Source of the DNA: Geothrix rubra
Lineage (GTDB): Bacteria; Acidobacteriota; Holophagae; Holophagales; Holophagaceae
Direction: 5' to 3'
Length of the DNA stretch: 64,000 nt
Assembly: GCF_030268065.1 (NCBI RefSeq)
Contig: NZ_BSDD01000001.1
Span: forward strand, 186,001-250,000
Made by a program: the position numbers and the translations under genes. The notes under the pieces were generated by a model. That model saw nothing but the letters and a program-made list of their open reading frames with translations. It ran no database searches and was not told where the DNA came from. This document shows positions 54,860 through 64,000 of this stretch, in pieces (the stretch's first letter is position 1; the number at the start of each line of letters is the position of its first letter).

Positions 54860-56557
54860 ATGAACCCGGTCCGTCCCCATTCCCCCGCCGCCCGCGCCCT
54901 CGTCCTGGTCGCCGGCCTCGCCGCAGCCTGGCTGCCGGTCCGGGGCCAGGCCCCCGTCCCCGCCTCCGTTCCGGGCACCTTCGCCCAGAATCCCATCGTC
55001 TATTTCGTGATGACGGACCGGTTCTACGACGGGGACCCCTCGAACGACCACAGCTATGGCCGCCAGCGCGAGAAGGATCCGAAGGACGACGTGGGCACCT
55101 TCCATGGGGGCGACCTCAAGGGCCTGACCCTCAAGCTGAAGGAGGGCTGGTTCCGGAAGCTCGGCGTGAACGCCCTCTGGATCACGGCGCCCTATGAGCA
55201 GATCCACGGCTGGGTGGTGGGCGGCCGGGAGGAGTTCCGGCACTACGCGTACCACGGCTACTACGCCCTGGACTACACGGTGCTCGACAAGAACATGGGC
55301 ACCCCCGAGGATCTGCGGGAGCTGGTGGACACGGCCCACAGCCAGGGCATCCGCATCCTGTTCGACGTGGTGATGAACCACCCCGGCTACCTGGATCTCC
55401 AGACGGCCCACGACCTGCACGTGAACGTGCTCTGGCCGGGCTGGGAGAAGGCCACGATCAAGAACTACCACAGCTTCATCGACTACAACAGCGACGCCTG
55501 GGCGGACTGGTGGGGCCGCGACTGGGTGCGCGCCGGGCTTCCCGGCTACATCGACGGCGGCCGCAACGATCTCACCATGCAGATCGCCTTCCTGCCGGAC
55601 TTCCGCACCGAGAGCAGCAAGCTGGTCAAGCTTCCGAAGTTCCTCCACGACAAGCCGGATACGAAGGCCGTGGACCTCCCCGACACCACCGTCCGGGGCT
55701 ACCTCATCAAGTGGCTCACGGACTGGGTCCGGGAGTACGGCATCGACGGCTTCCGCTGCGACACCGTGAAGCACGTGGAGCCCGAAGCCTGGGCCGCGCT
55801 CAAGGACCAGGCCACGAAGGCGCTCGCCGAGTTCAAGGCCAAGAACCCCTCCCGGAAGGTCGACGATGCCCCCTTCTGGATGGTGGGCGAGTACTGGGGG
55901 GCGGGCCCCGAGAAACACAAGATGACCCGGTACGGCTTCGACGCCATGATCAACTTCGAGTTCCAGGGGGACGCGGACGAGTTCGCCAAGCCCGAGAAGC
56001 TCTTCAGCCAGTACGCCAGGATCCAGGCCGGCAAGCCGGTCCACATGTTGAACTACCTCTCGTCCCATGACACCTCGCTCTTCGACCGCACGAAGCTGAT
56101 CGAGGGCGGAGCGGCCCTGCTGCTGGCCCCGGGCGGTGTCCAGATCTTCTACGGCGACGAGACCGCCCGGCCGGCAGGCTACAAGCCCCGCACGGATCCC
56201 CAGCAGGCCACCCGGTCCGACATGAACTGGGCGAATCCTGATGAGAAGGTGCTCGCCTTCTGGCGGAAGCTGGGGACCTTCCGCGAGCGGCACTGCGCCC
56301 TGGCTGTCGGGGAGCACAAGCAGATCTCCGAGAAGCCCTACGCCTTCAGCCGGGTGGATGGGGCCACCGGCGACCGGGTGGTGGTGGCGCTCGACGCCAC
56401 CGGGCCGGTCACCCTCCCCGTCGCGGGCGTCTTCCTGGAGGGCGAGACGCTCGAGGATGCCTATACGGGCCGGACGACCGTGGTGGCCGGCGGGAAGGTG
56501 ACCGTCCAGGCCGGGGGCGTGGTGCTGCTGGAGCGGGTGAAGACCGGCGCCCATTGA
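54860..56557 (+). CDS. malS: Periplasmic MalS-like alpha-amylase
   Basis: Exported GH13 enzyme of 565 residues with signal peptide (AARALVLVAGLAAAWLPVRGQA). Its core FHGGDLKGLTLKLKEGWF, VNALWITAPYEQIHGWV, YAYHGYYALDYTVLDKNMGT and ILFDVVMNHPGY is almost the MalS consensus. Nucleophile D301 is in GFRCDTVKHVE, acid/base E344 in WMVGEYWG, and the third acid D404 in LSSHD. MalS trims long maltodextrins in the periplasm to sizes the importer accepts. It starts at ATG 54860; the preceding gene ends 74 bases upstream, with a strong hairpin between. Confidence 0.92.
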   Translation: MNPVRPHSPAARALVLVAGLAAAWLPVRGQAPVPASVPGTFAQNPIVYFVMTDRFYDGDPSNDHSYGRQREKDPKDDVGTFHGGDLKGLTLKLKEGWFRKLGVNALWITAPYEQIHGWVVGGREEFRHYAYHGYYALDYTVLDKNMGTPEDLRELVDTAHSQGIRILFDVVMNHPGYLDLQTAHDLHVNVLWPGWEKATIKNYHSFIDYNSDAWADWWGRDWVRAGLPGYIDGGRNDLTMQIAFLPDFRTESSKLVKLPKFLHDKPDTKAVDLPDTTVRGYLIKWLTDWVREYGIDGFRCDTVKHVEPEAWAALKDQATKALAEFKAKNPSRKVDDAPFWMVGEYWGAGPEKHKMTRYGFDAMINFEFQGDADEFAKPEKLFSQYARIQAGKPVHMLNYLSSHDTSLFDRTKLIEGGAALLLAPGGVQIFYGDETARPAGYKPRTDPQQATRSDMNWANPDEKVLAFWRKLGTFRERHCALAVGEHKQISEKPYAFSRVDGATGDRVVVALDATGPVTLPVAGVFLEGETLEDAYTGRTTVVAGGKVTVQAGGVVLLERVKTGAH

Positions 56558-56607
56558 GCCGGTTGCACCTGTAGACGAATCGAACTGAACGAACGCTAGG
56601 AGTGGCC

Positions 56608-58260
56608 ATGTCCGCCAAGAAACTGCCCCGGGTCGCGTACTTCTGCATGGAGTACGCCCTGGAGAGCTCATTCAAGATCTACTCCGGGGGCCTGGGGATC
56701 CTGGCCGGAGACTACCTCAAGGGGGTGAAGGACCACGGCTACCCCATGGTGGGCATCGGCATCCGCTGGAAGCAGGGCTACGGCGAGCAGCTGGTGGACG
56801 GGGCGACGGGGAAGGTGTACGACGCCTATCGGAACGCCAGCCACGAGTTCCTGGAGGACACGGGCGTCACCGTCGAGGTGGAGATCAAGAGCCGGCCCGT
56901 GAAGGTGAAAGTCTGGCGGGTGAACAGTTACGGCGTAGATTCCCTCTACCTCCTGGACACGGACATCGAGGAGAACGATGGCGAGGCCCGTTGGATCACC
57001 GGGCAGCTCTACGGCTGGTTCGGTGAGGAGCGGGTGGCGCAGGAGATGGTGCTGGGCATCGGCGGCGTGCGGGCCCTGCAGGCCTTGCGCATCAAGCCCG
57101 ACGTGTACCACTTCAACGAGGGGCACGCGCTCTTCGCGGGCTTCGAGCTGATGCATCAGCGCATGGCCAAGGGCGCCACCTTCGAGGCCGCCTGGGCCAG
57201 GACCCGCGAGGAGGTGGTGTTCACCACCCACACGCCCATCGTCCAGGGCAACGAGTCCCATCCCATCGACCGGTTCATGTACCTGGGCGCCAATCTGGGG
57301 ATGACGAAGGCCCAGCTCAAGCAGCTCGGCGGCAGCCCCTTCAACATGACGGTGGGTGCCCTGCGCCTCTCCCGCATCTCCAACGCGGTGGCCGACCTGC
57401 ACCGGGTCACCTCGAACAAGATGTGGAAGCACATCGAGGGTCGCAGCGAGATCATCGGCATCACGAACGCCATCCACCGGCCCACCTGGGTGGATCCGCG
57501 CATGCTCGACCTGGCGGAGGCCTGCGACGGGTCGAAGAAGGCCAAGGACGCGCTGTGGAAAGCCCACATGGACAACAAGCGGAAGCTCATCCACTTCGTG
57601 GAGAGCCGTACCGGTGTGAAGCTGGACGCGGAGTGCCTGCTCATCGGCTTCTCGCGGCGGGCCGCGCCCTACAAGCGCTCGAACTTCATCTTCACGGACC
57701 GTAAATTCATCGAGCCCCTGCTGAAGAGCGGACGGCTCCAGATCGTCTTCTCGGGCAAGGCCCATCCCCTGGACGACAACGGCAAGCGCATCGTCGAGAA
57801 CATCCTGGAGATGACGAAGCGGTATCCGGGAAGCGTGGTGTTCCTCGAGAACTACGACATGGAGATCGGCCGCATGCTCACCCGTGGCTCGGACGTCTGG
57901 CTGAACAACCCGCGCCGGCCCAAGGAGGCCTCCGGGACGTCCGGCATGAAGGCGGCCATGAACGGGGTGCTGAACCTCTCCATCCTGGACGGCTGGTGGC
58001 CGGAGGCCTGCCAGCACGGCGTGAACGGCTGGCAGTTCGGGGATGGCTTCGAGAGCGAGGACGAGTCCGTGCTCGACAGGCACGACTTCAAGGCCTTCAA
58101 GAAGGTGCTGGCCGATGAGGTGCTCCCGACGTACTACGATCGCCGCGACGCCTGGATGGACATGATGGTGGCCTCCATCCGGTCCACCCGCGACGCCTTC
58201 GGCGTCCAGCGCATGCTCGACGAGTACTACGACCGGATGTACAAGCGGTCCGCCCGCTGA
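56608..58260 (+). CDS. glgP: Alpha-glucan (glycogen/starch/maltodextrin) phosphorylase, short type
   Basis: Cytoplasmic GT35 enzyme of 550 residues that releases glucose 1-phosphate. It lacks the N-terminal extension of enterobacterial GlgP and starts with VAYFCMEYALESSFKIYSGGLGILAGD. The active-site lysine for PLP is K448 in EASGTSGMKAAMNG. The HFNEGHALF and THTPIVQGNE segments are typical. ATG 56608 behind AGGAG is preferred to GTG 56602. A phosphoglucomutase for the product is not in the window. Confidence 0.93.
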   Translation: MSAKKLPRVAYFCMEYALESSFKIYSGGLGILAGDYLKGVKDHGYPMVGIGIRWKQGYGEQLVDGATGKVYDAYRNASHEFLEDTGVTVEVEIKSRPVKVKVWRVNSYGVDSLYLLDTDIEENDGEARWITGQLYGWFGEERVAQEMVLGIGGVRALQALRIKPDVYHFNEGHALFAGFELMHQRMAKGATFEAAWARTREEVVFTTHTPIVQGNESHPIDRFMYLGANLGMTKAQLKQLGGSPFNMTVGALRLSRISNAVADLHRVTSNKMWKHIEGRSEIIGITNAIHRPTWVDPRMLDLAEACDGSKKAKDALWKAHMDNKRKLIHFVESRTGVKLDAECLLIGFSRRAAPYKRSNFIFTDRKFIEPLLKSGRLQIVFSGKAHPLDDNGKRIVENILEMTKRYPGSVVFLENYDMEIGRMLTRGSDVWLNNPRRPKEASGTSGMKAAMNGVLNLSILDGWWPEACQHGVNGWQFGDGFESEDESVLDRHDFKAFKKVLADEVLPTYYDRRDAWMDMMVASIRSTRDAFGVQRMLDEYYDRMYKRSAR

Positions 58261-58289
58261 CCGACCCGTCCCAAGCCCCGGAGGCTCCG

Positions 58290-60548
58290 ATGATCCGCCG
58301 CACCCTGCTGCCCCTGGCTTCGAGCCTGATCCTCCTCCTCGGATGTGGCGGCGGCGGGGGGGGCGGATCCGCCTCCACGCCCGTTCGGGACGCCGCGGCC
58401 ATCGATGCGGACAGCGGGGCCACGCCGGCGGCCGACCCCGCCTACTACAAGATCCCCAGCGAGACCTTGGGGCCCGTGTTCGGCAGCGGGACCGTCACCT
58501 TCACCTACTGGAACCCCAACGCCAGCACCGTCTCGCTCTGCCTCTACACGAACTGGAACGACGCCCTGACCAGTCCGGCCGCCACCCGGCCCATGACCCG
58601 GGGGGCGGGCGGCATCTGGACCAGCGGGGCCATCGCCCGCCCCGCCCAGTCCTTCTATGTCTTCCAGGTGGGGGGCCAGTACGTGCTGGACCCCTATGCC
58701 AAGTCCATGGCCCAGTGGGTCCACACCTCCTCGACCTCCATCTCCGGCGACAGCATCGGCAAGGGGGCCATCGTGGATCCCTCGGCCATCGGACCTGATG
58801 GCGGCTGGACGCCCTACGCCGGGACGTCGTACTACTTCGACGGGTCGGCCATGAAGGGGCCCGACGGCACCACGGCCGCTCCCTACGCCTACGCCTCCAA
58901 CCGCGACGCCATCATCTACGAGGCCGGTGTGCGGGATCTGACGGTGGATCCCAACCTCAGCGGCTTCGCCGCGGGCCACCCCTGGGGCACCTTCAAGGGC
59001 CTGGTGGACCTGCTGCCCCACATCCAGAGGCTGGGCGTCACCCATGTCCAGTTGCTCTGCCCCCTGGAGAACTACACCTACGACCAGACGAAGGTCGGCA
59101 CCCGCGAGCTGAACATCGCCATGACCTCCGGGGCCAACTACAACTGGGGCTACGATCCCCAGAACTACTTCACACCCACCGGCATGTACTCGGCCAACCC
59201 CCTGGATCCCGCGGCCCGGGTCAACGAGCTGAAGACCCTCATCAACGAGATCCACAAGCAGGGCATGGGCGTCATCCTCGACGTCGTGTACAACCACACG
59301 GCCAACAACGCGGTGCTGGCCGATTCCGGCCTGCAGGGCTATTTCTACCGCAGCACCAGCCGGAATGGCGCCGGCAGCCAGGACGTTCGCTCCGAGGCGA
59401 AGATGGTGCGGAAGCTCATCGTGGATTCCATCGTCCACTGGGTGCGCGAGTACCGGGTGGACGGTTTCCGGTTCGACCTCATGGGCGTGCTGGACACCCA
59501 GACCGTCAAGGATGCCTACGCCGCGGCGAAGGCGCTCGATCCCCAGGTGATCTTCCTGGGCGAGGGCTGGAACGGCTTCTACAGCGGCCCGGCCACGGAC
59601 TACAACGGCGACGCCATGACCGGTGCGGATCAGGGGAATTCGGCCCAGTTCCTGGGGCAGAACGTCGCCATGTTCTCCGACAGCTACCGCCAGGTCTTCA
59701 AGAACGGGTATCCCAACGACGGCCAGCCGGCCTTCCTGTCGAACCTCGCCCAGCCCCTGGCGACGCTGTTCTCCAATGCGGCAGGTGTCCCCACCAACGC
59801 CAACCCGGCCTTCGCGCCGGGCTCCACGGCGAACGTCGTGGACTACCTGACCTGCCACGACAACCTCTGCCTCTATGACACGCTGGCCATGGCCACGAAC
59901 GCACCGGCCACGGCCGCGGGCGACGCCGTGATCCTCCAGCGGGCCCGGCTGGCCTACGCCGCACTGCTCTCCTCGCAGGGCGTGGCCTTCATCCACGCCG
60001 GGGACGAGATGTTCCGGACCAAGGAAACCACGGGCACCTACCCGAACACCAAAACCAATGGCACCCGGTGCTTCGTGGACAACTCCTACAACGCCTCCGA
60101 TGCCATCAACCTGGTGGCGTGGAACCGGGTGTACACCGGGGGGAATCCCCTGGCCGGCGGATTCATGAACTACGACACCTCGCAGAACGGCTACAAGCTC
60201 TACAGCTACGTCCAGGGCCTCATCGCCCTGCGGAAGGCCACGGACGCCTTCCGCCTGCCCGACGCCGTGCGGGCCGCCCGCGTTTCCCCGCTCTTCCCCG
60301 ACGGGGCGGGCACGAGCGGGCTGGCCTTCGGCACCAAGTCCGTGGGCACGGACGGCGCCTACTACGTCCTCCTCAACGCCGGCAGCACCGCCCAGACCTT
60401 CACGGCGGATGCGGATCTCTCCACGGCAACCCTCCTGGCAGACGGCGCCACCGCGGGTACCACGGCCATCGTCTCGCCTACGGGGGTGACGGTCTCGGGC
60501 ACCACGGTGACGGTCGCCCCCCTGACCGCGGCCATCCTCCGGAAGTGA
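58290..60548 (+). CDS. pulA: Type I pullulanase lipoprotein
   Basis: Debranching enzyme of 752 residues that cuts alpha-1,6 bonds. The lipobox LILLLGC lipidates C19, and a seven-glycine run follows. A CBM48 domain lies at about 60-180 (VTFTYWNPNASTVSLCLY, FYVFQVGGQYVLDPYA). The catalytic GH13_14 domain has the pullulanase signature YNWGYDPQNYF starting at Y284, nucleophile D396 in GFRFDLMG, acid/base E425 in FLGEGW, and D524 in TCHDN. The C-terminus is a beta-sandwich. It ends the mal run; its stop abuts that of the convergent AGE-like gene. Confidence 0.94.
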   Translation: MIRRTLLPLASSLILLLGCGGGGGGGSASTPVRDAAAIDADSGATPAADPAYYKIPSETLGPVFGSGTVTFTYWNPNASTVSLCLYTNWNDALTSPAATRPMTRGAGGIWTSGAIARPAQSFYVFQVGGQYVLDPYAKSMAQWVHTSSTSISGDSIGKGAIVDPSAIGPDGGWTPYAGTSYYFDGSAMKGPDGTTAAPYAYASNRDAIIYEAGVRDLTVDPNLSGFAAGHPWGTFKGLVDLLPHIQRLGVTHVQLLCPLENYTYDQTKVGTRELNIAMTSGANYNWGYDPQNYFTPTGMYSANPLDPAARVNELKTLINEIHKQGMGVILDVVYNHTANNAVLADSGLQGYFYRSTSRNGAGSQDVRSEAKMVRKLIVDSIVHWVREYRVDGFRFDLMGVLDTQTVKDAYAAAKALDPQVIFLGEGWNGFYSGPATDYNGDAMTGADQGNSAQFLGQNVAMFSDSYRQVFKNGYPNDGQPAFLSNLAQPLATLFSNAAGVPTNANPAFAPGSTANVVDYLTCHDNLCLYDTLAMATNAPATAAGDAVILQRARLAYAALLSSQGVAFIHAGDEMFRTKETTGTYPNTKTNGTRCFVDNSYNASDAINLVAWNRVYTGGNPLAGGFMNYDTSQNGYKLYSYVQGLIALRKATDAFRLPDAVRAARVSPLFPDGAGTSGLAFGTKSVGTDGAYYVLLNAGSTAQTFTADADLSTATLLADGATAGTTAIVSPTGVTVSGTTVTVAPLTAAILRK

Positions 60549-62039
60549 TCACTCCAGTCCGGTGAAGGCCACCTCCAGCTTCCTGCGGCCGGGGAAGCCC
60601 GGCAGCGGGAGGCTGGCGCGCCGGAGGATCCGGCCCTCGAACACGTAGGGGCGGACGTCGGCCTTGGCATCCTTCGGGGCGAAATAGAGCACGGCGGGTT
60701 GCCCGTGGAGGGCCTGGGCCACCAGGTAGCCCACCAGGGCATGCTCGGCGGAATGGTAGCCGCTCTTCCACTGGTGGATCTTGAGGCCCTCCCAGGGCTC
60801 GAAGTCCGGCGGGCCGCCGGCGCCGCCCCAGACCTCGTGGTGCTCGTGGTCCACCATGCGCCGGAACCAGAACTCCGCCGTGCGGGGCAGGGGGGCCGCC
60901 TGGGCGGGATCCCGAAGGGCCAAGGTCCCCGCCAGCTGGTCCAGCTCCGCGTAGATCCACCACTCCTTGCCCGGGTCCACGGTGCCGTCCGGCCGGAGGC
61001 GGGAGCCCCAGGTGCCCGAATCCGGCAGGTAGGCCTGGGCCAGGACGGCTTTCCCGGCCTCCGTGGCGAAGGTCACCAGGCCGTCGTCGTGGAGGAGCCG
61101 GCCGGTGCGTTCCAGCATCCAGCAGGCCTTGGCGGTGTGGCCGAAGTCGGTGTGGCGGGAGCCCAGCTTCTTCTGCGCGGGGTCGTGGAGGGTGCCCCAG
61201 AAGAGGTGGTGCCCAGGATCGTAGTAGTCCCGTTCGATGACGTGGGCGAGGCGCTGCAGATCCTCCACCCAGGGTCTCCGCTCCTTCGGGGGCAGGACGG
61301 GCGCCAGCAGCAGGAGGTAGGCGTTGATCTGGTCCAGCTGCGAGACCAGCTCCTGGCGCCGCTCGTCGTGGTCGGCATCCGGTGTGACGACCCAGCGCAG
61401 GGCCTGCCATTGCGGGTTCCAGTACCGGCTGAAGATGTGGTGCTTCAGGCGAAGGAGGTCCTTCAGCACCGCCTCGTCCCGGGTGAGGTAGTAGTACATG
61501 GCCAGCCCGACGCCGGCATAGGCCAGGTCCTGGCTGGTGCGGGCGAGCACCGCCGGATGCGGGATGCCCTTCTCCCAGTAGGTCACGGCGCTGCCGGTGG
61601 CGGGATCGAGGGCGTGCGTCCGGATCCAGTCCACCCCGTCCCGGGCCAGGGCCAGCATTTCCGGATCGCCCGTAAGGTGGTAGGCCACACCGTAGAAGTA
61701 GGTCTGCCGGGACTTCATGCGGACGTAGTCGCGACCGAACTCCTGGCGGATCCAGCCCGGCGCGTCGGCGACCTCCTGGGGCGGATGGGCCCAGTCGATG
61801 GCCTTGCCGTCGATGGCCCGGAAGGTGGGGAAGTCGCCCCGGGGGGTGCCCCAGGCATCCGGCAGGTTCCAGTAGGGCAGGAGGTCCTCGCGGAAGTGCT
61901 GGAGCCAGCGGTCTCCTGTGGGGAGGTTGCCCGGGACCTCTGCGACCAGAGGCGCGGGCACGGGGGCCTTGGCCGGCGCCTGCGCGAAGGACGCGCCGGC
62001 CAGCGAGAGAAGGATGAACAGGAGGCGGCGCATGCGCAT
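60549..62039 (-). CDS. Exported AGE-like (alpha/alpha)6-barrel protein
   Basis: Protein of 496 residues with a signal peptide (MRMRRLLFILLSLAGASFA). It resembles N-acylglucosamine 2-epimerases/cellobiose 2-epimerases: repeated helices with WGTLHDPAQKKLGSRHTDFGHTAKACWMLE, GKEWWIYAELDQLAGTLAL, and KIHQWKSGYHSAEHALVGY, where His and Glu residues sit in the barrel centre. Known family members are cytoplasmic, so the export signal is unusual. The last ~60 residues are a beta-strand tail. It is the last gene of the edd-eda-gap run and faces the pullulanase gene. The true activity, epimerase or glycoside hydrolase, is open. Confidence 0.75.
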   Translation of the reverse strand: MRMRRLLFILLSLAGASFAQAPAKAPVPAPLVAEVPGNLPTGDRWLQHFREDLLPYWNLPDAWGTPRGDFPTFRAIDGKAIDWAHPPQEVADAPGWIRQEFGRDYVRMKSRQTYFYGVAYHLTGDPEMLALARDGVDWIRTHALDPATGSAVTYWEKGIPHPAVLARTSQDLAYAGVGLAMYYYLTRDEAVLKDLLRLKHHIFSRYWNPQWQALRWVVTPDADHDERRQELVSQLDQINAYLLLLAPVLPPKERRPWVEDLQRLAHVIERDYYDPGHHLFWGTLHDPAQKKLGSRHTDFGHTAKACWMLERTGRLLHDDGLVTFATEAGKAVLAQAYLPDSGTWGSRLRPDGTVDPGKEWWIYAELDQLAGTLALRDPAQAAPLPRTAEFWFRRMVDHEHHEVWGGAGGPPDFEPWEGLKIHQWKSGYHSAEHALVGYLVAQALHGQPAVLYFAPKDAKADVRPYVFEGRILRRASLPLPGFPGRRKLEVAFTGLE

Positions 62040-62088
62040 GGGGGGCCCAGTCCTTATCCTCTGCGTTCCCGGCGATGAAGGGGCTTTC

Positions 62089-63120
<1,032 letters not shown>

Positions 63121-63750
63121 TCAGGGGGCGAGCGCGGCGGCCTGGCGGGCCAGATGCGTGATGGCCTTCCAGTCGCCGGCGTCGAGGAGGGATGGAGGGG
63201 CAAGCCAGGATCCACCCACGCAGACCACATTGGGAAGGGCCAGATAGGCCCGGGCGGTCTCGGGGCCGATGCCCCCGGTGGGACAGAAGCGGAGGTCCCT
63301 GAAGGGTCCGGCCAGGGCCTTGAGCATGCCGAGGCCGCCGGCCTGCTCCGCGGGGAAGAGCTTGAGGTGCGTGAAGCCCGCCGCCGCGGCGGTCATCACC
63401 TCCGTGGGGGTCATGACCCCGGGCAGGAAGGGCAGGGGTCCCCGCGCCGCCGCCTCGAGAAGGGGCCTGGGCAGGCCCGGGCTCACCGCGAAGGTGGCGC
63501 CGGCCTCCTCGGCCTGGCGCAGCGCCTCCGGGGTGGTCACGGTGCCGGCGCCCACGTGGGCCTGCGGAAAGGCCCGGCGGATGCGCCGGATGGCCTCCAG
63601 GGCAGCGGGCGTGCGCAGGGTGATCTCCAGGGTGGGGATCCCGCCCGCCAGCAGCGCCTCGGCCAGGGGCAGGGCCTGGTCGGCGTGCTCCAGGGCGATG
63701 ACGGGCATCACCGGCGAGGCGCGGAGGATCGCTTCCAGGCCCGGGGTCAT
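63121..63750 (-). CDS. eda: 2-dehydro-3-deoxyphosphogluconate (KDPG) aldolase
   Basis: Splits KDPG to pyruvate and glyceraldehyde 3-phosphate. The 209-residue class I aldolase has E42 in LEITLRT, VGAGTVTTPEAL, and the Schiff-base lysine K130 in HLKLFPAE. It starts at ATG 63750, which overlaps the stop of edd (ATGA), so the two are translationally coupled. Confidence 0.96.
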   Translation of the reverse strand: MTPGLEAILRASPVMPVIALEHADQALPLAEALLAGGIPTLEITLRTPAALEAIRRIRRAFPQAHVGAGTVTTPEALRQAEEAGATFAVSPGLPRPLLEAAARGPLPFLPGVMTPTEVMTAAAAGFTHLKLFPAEQAGGLGMLKALAGPFRDLRFCPTGGIGPETARAYLALPNVVCVGGSWLAPPSLLDAGDWKAITHLARQAAALAP

Positions 63751-64000
63751 GGCCGGCTCCCGTCGAAATCGGGGCCGAAGGCCGTGGCCCCGGCCTCCGC
63801 CTCGGTGGCGTGGGCCCGGAAGAGCCCGAACAGCTCCCGGCCCGATCCGTGGGTGCGGCCTCCGCCGGGTGGCGGTGCGGCGGGGCGCAGGGCCCACTCC
63901 GCCGGGTCCACCTTCACCTCCAGCCGGCCGCGCTCGGCGTCCAGCTCGATGAGGTCCCCGTCCCGGATCTTGGCGAGGGGGCCGCCGGCCAGGGCCTCGG
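63747..64000 (-). CDS. edd: 6-phosphogluconate dehydratase, C-terminal end (runs off the window)
   Basis: Only the last ~84 residues are visible. They include GGPLAKIRDGDLIELDAERG, which is the IlvD/Edd C-terminal beta-barrel signature, and GSGRELFGLFRAHATEAEAGA, a tail typical of Edd rather than IlvD. Edd dehydrates 6-phosphogluconate to KDPG using an iron-sulfur cluster. The stop overlaps the eda start. The rest lies beyond position 64000. Confidence 0.9.
   Translation of the reverse strand, partial: EALAGGPLAKIRDGDLIELDAERGRLEVKVDPAEWALRPAAPPPGGGRTHGSGRELFGLFRAHATEAEAGATAFGPDFDGSRP

Noticed and set aside
60546-60551. TGATCA at the pullulanase/AGE junction considered as a regulator site
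   Set aside because: It is fully explained by two abutting stop codons (TGA on each strand).

Overview
The window is GC-rich, gene-dense chromosome with no rRNA, tRNA, insertion sequence, prophage or CRISPR array that I could recognise. A LamB-type porin, lipobox amylases, a TonB-like C-terminal domain protein, FliL/FliN and HU indicate a Gram-negative, probably flagellated bacterium. Ferredoxin-dependent 2-oxoacid oxidation, PATAN (DUF4388) proteins and an Entner-Doudoroff operon would suit an Acidobacteriota member of the Holophagae (Geothrix-like). A deltaproteobacterial relative is not excluded. The taxonomic call is inference.

Layout. 1-11.3 kb: start of pgk, a methyltransferase, rbfA-truB, a two-gene 2-oxoacid:ferredoxin oxidoreductase with a small Cys protein, nadK, a class A penicillin-binding protein and a DEAD-box-family helicase. 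11.4-18.2 kb: thioesterase, sixA, alpha/beta hydrolase, rho, a diguanylate cyclase with unusual base composition, and dusB. 18.2-24.3 kb (minus strand): HerA-like ATPase, cation efflux pump, an unknown protein overlapping a thiD-like kinase, fliN, fliL and hup. 24.7-34.9 kb: truA, a TonB-C-like protein, a PATAN protein, yvcK, a TPR protein, a NatAB exporter, uppP, threonine aldolase, a short solute-binding-like protein and yicC. 35-41.9 kb: nitronate monooxygenase-like protein, methyltransferase, an unknown protein, radA, a lone B12-binding domain, trmL, HIT and an orphan HdrC-like iron-sulfur protein.

41.9-64 kb is the most coherent block, a starch/maltodextrin system. A LacI-family regulator and glucokinase (minus strand) diverge from an 11-gene plus-strand run: alpha-glucosidase, maltoporin, amylase lipoprotein, MalK, MalE, MalF, MalG, a stand-alone exported CBM41 protein, MalS-like amylase, glucan phosphorylase and pullulanase lipoprotein. 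Two near-identical LacI-type palindromes lie between the two arms, and a third degenerate copy overlaps the glucokinase start. Converging on this run is edd-eda-gap plus an exported AGE-like (alpha/alpha)6 protein. Together they outline a route from surface starch debranching through outer-membrane and ABC uptake, intracellular phosphorolysis/hydrolysis and phosphorylation to Entner-Doudoroff catabolism. Glucanotransferase (malQ), phosphoglucomutase and glucose-6-phosphate dehydrogenase are not in the window.

The gene ends are notable. Some convergent pairs are separated by long perfect palindromes, while others have abutting stop codons. GC-rich hairpins without a U-tract follow the maltoporin, MalE and CBM41 genes inside the mal run.
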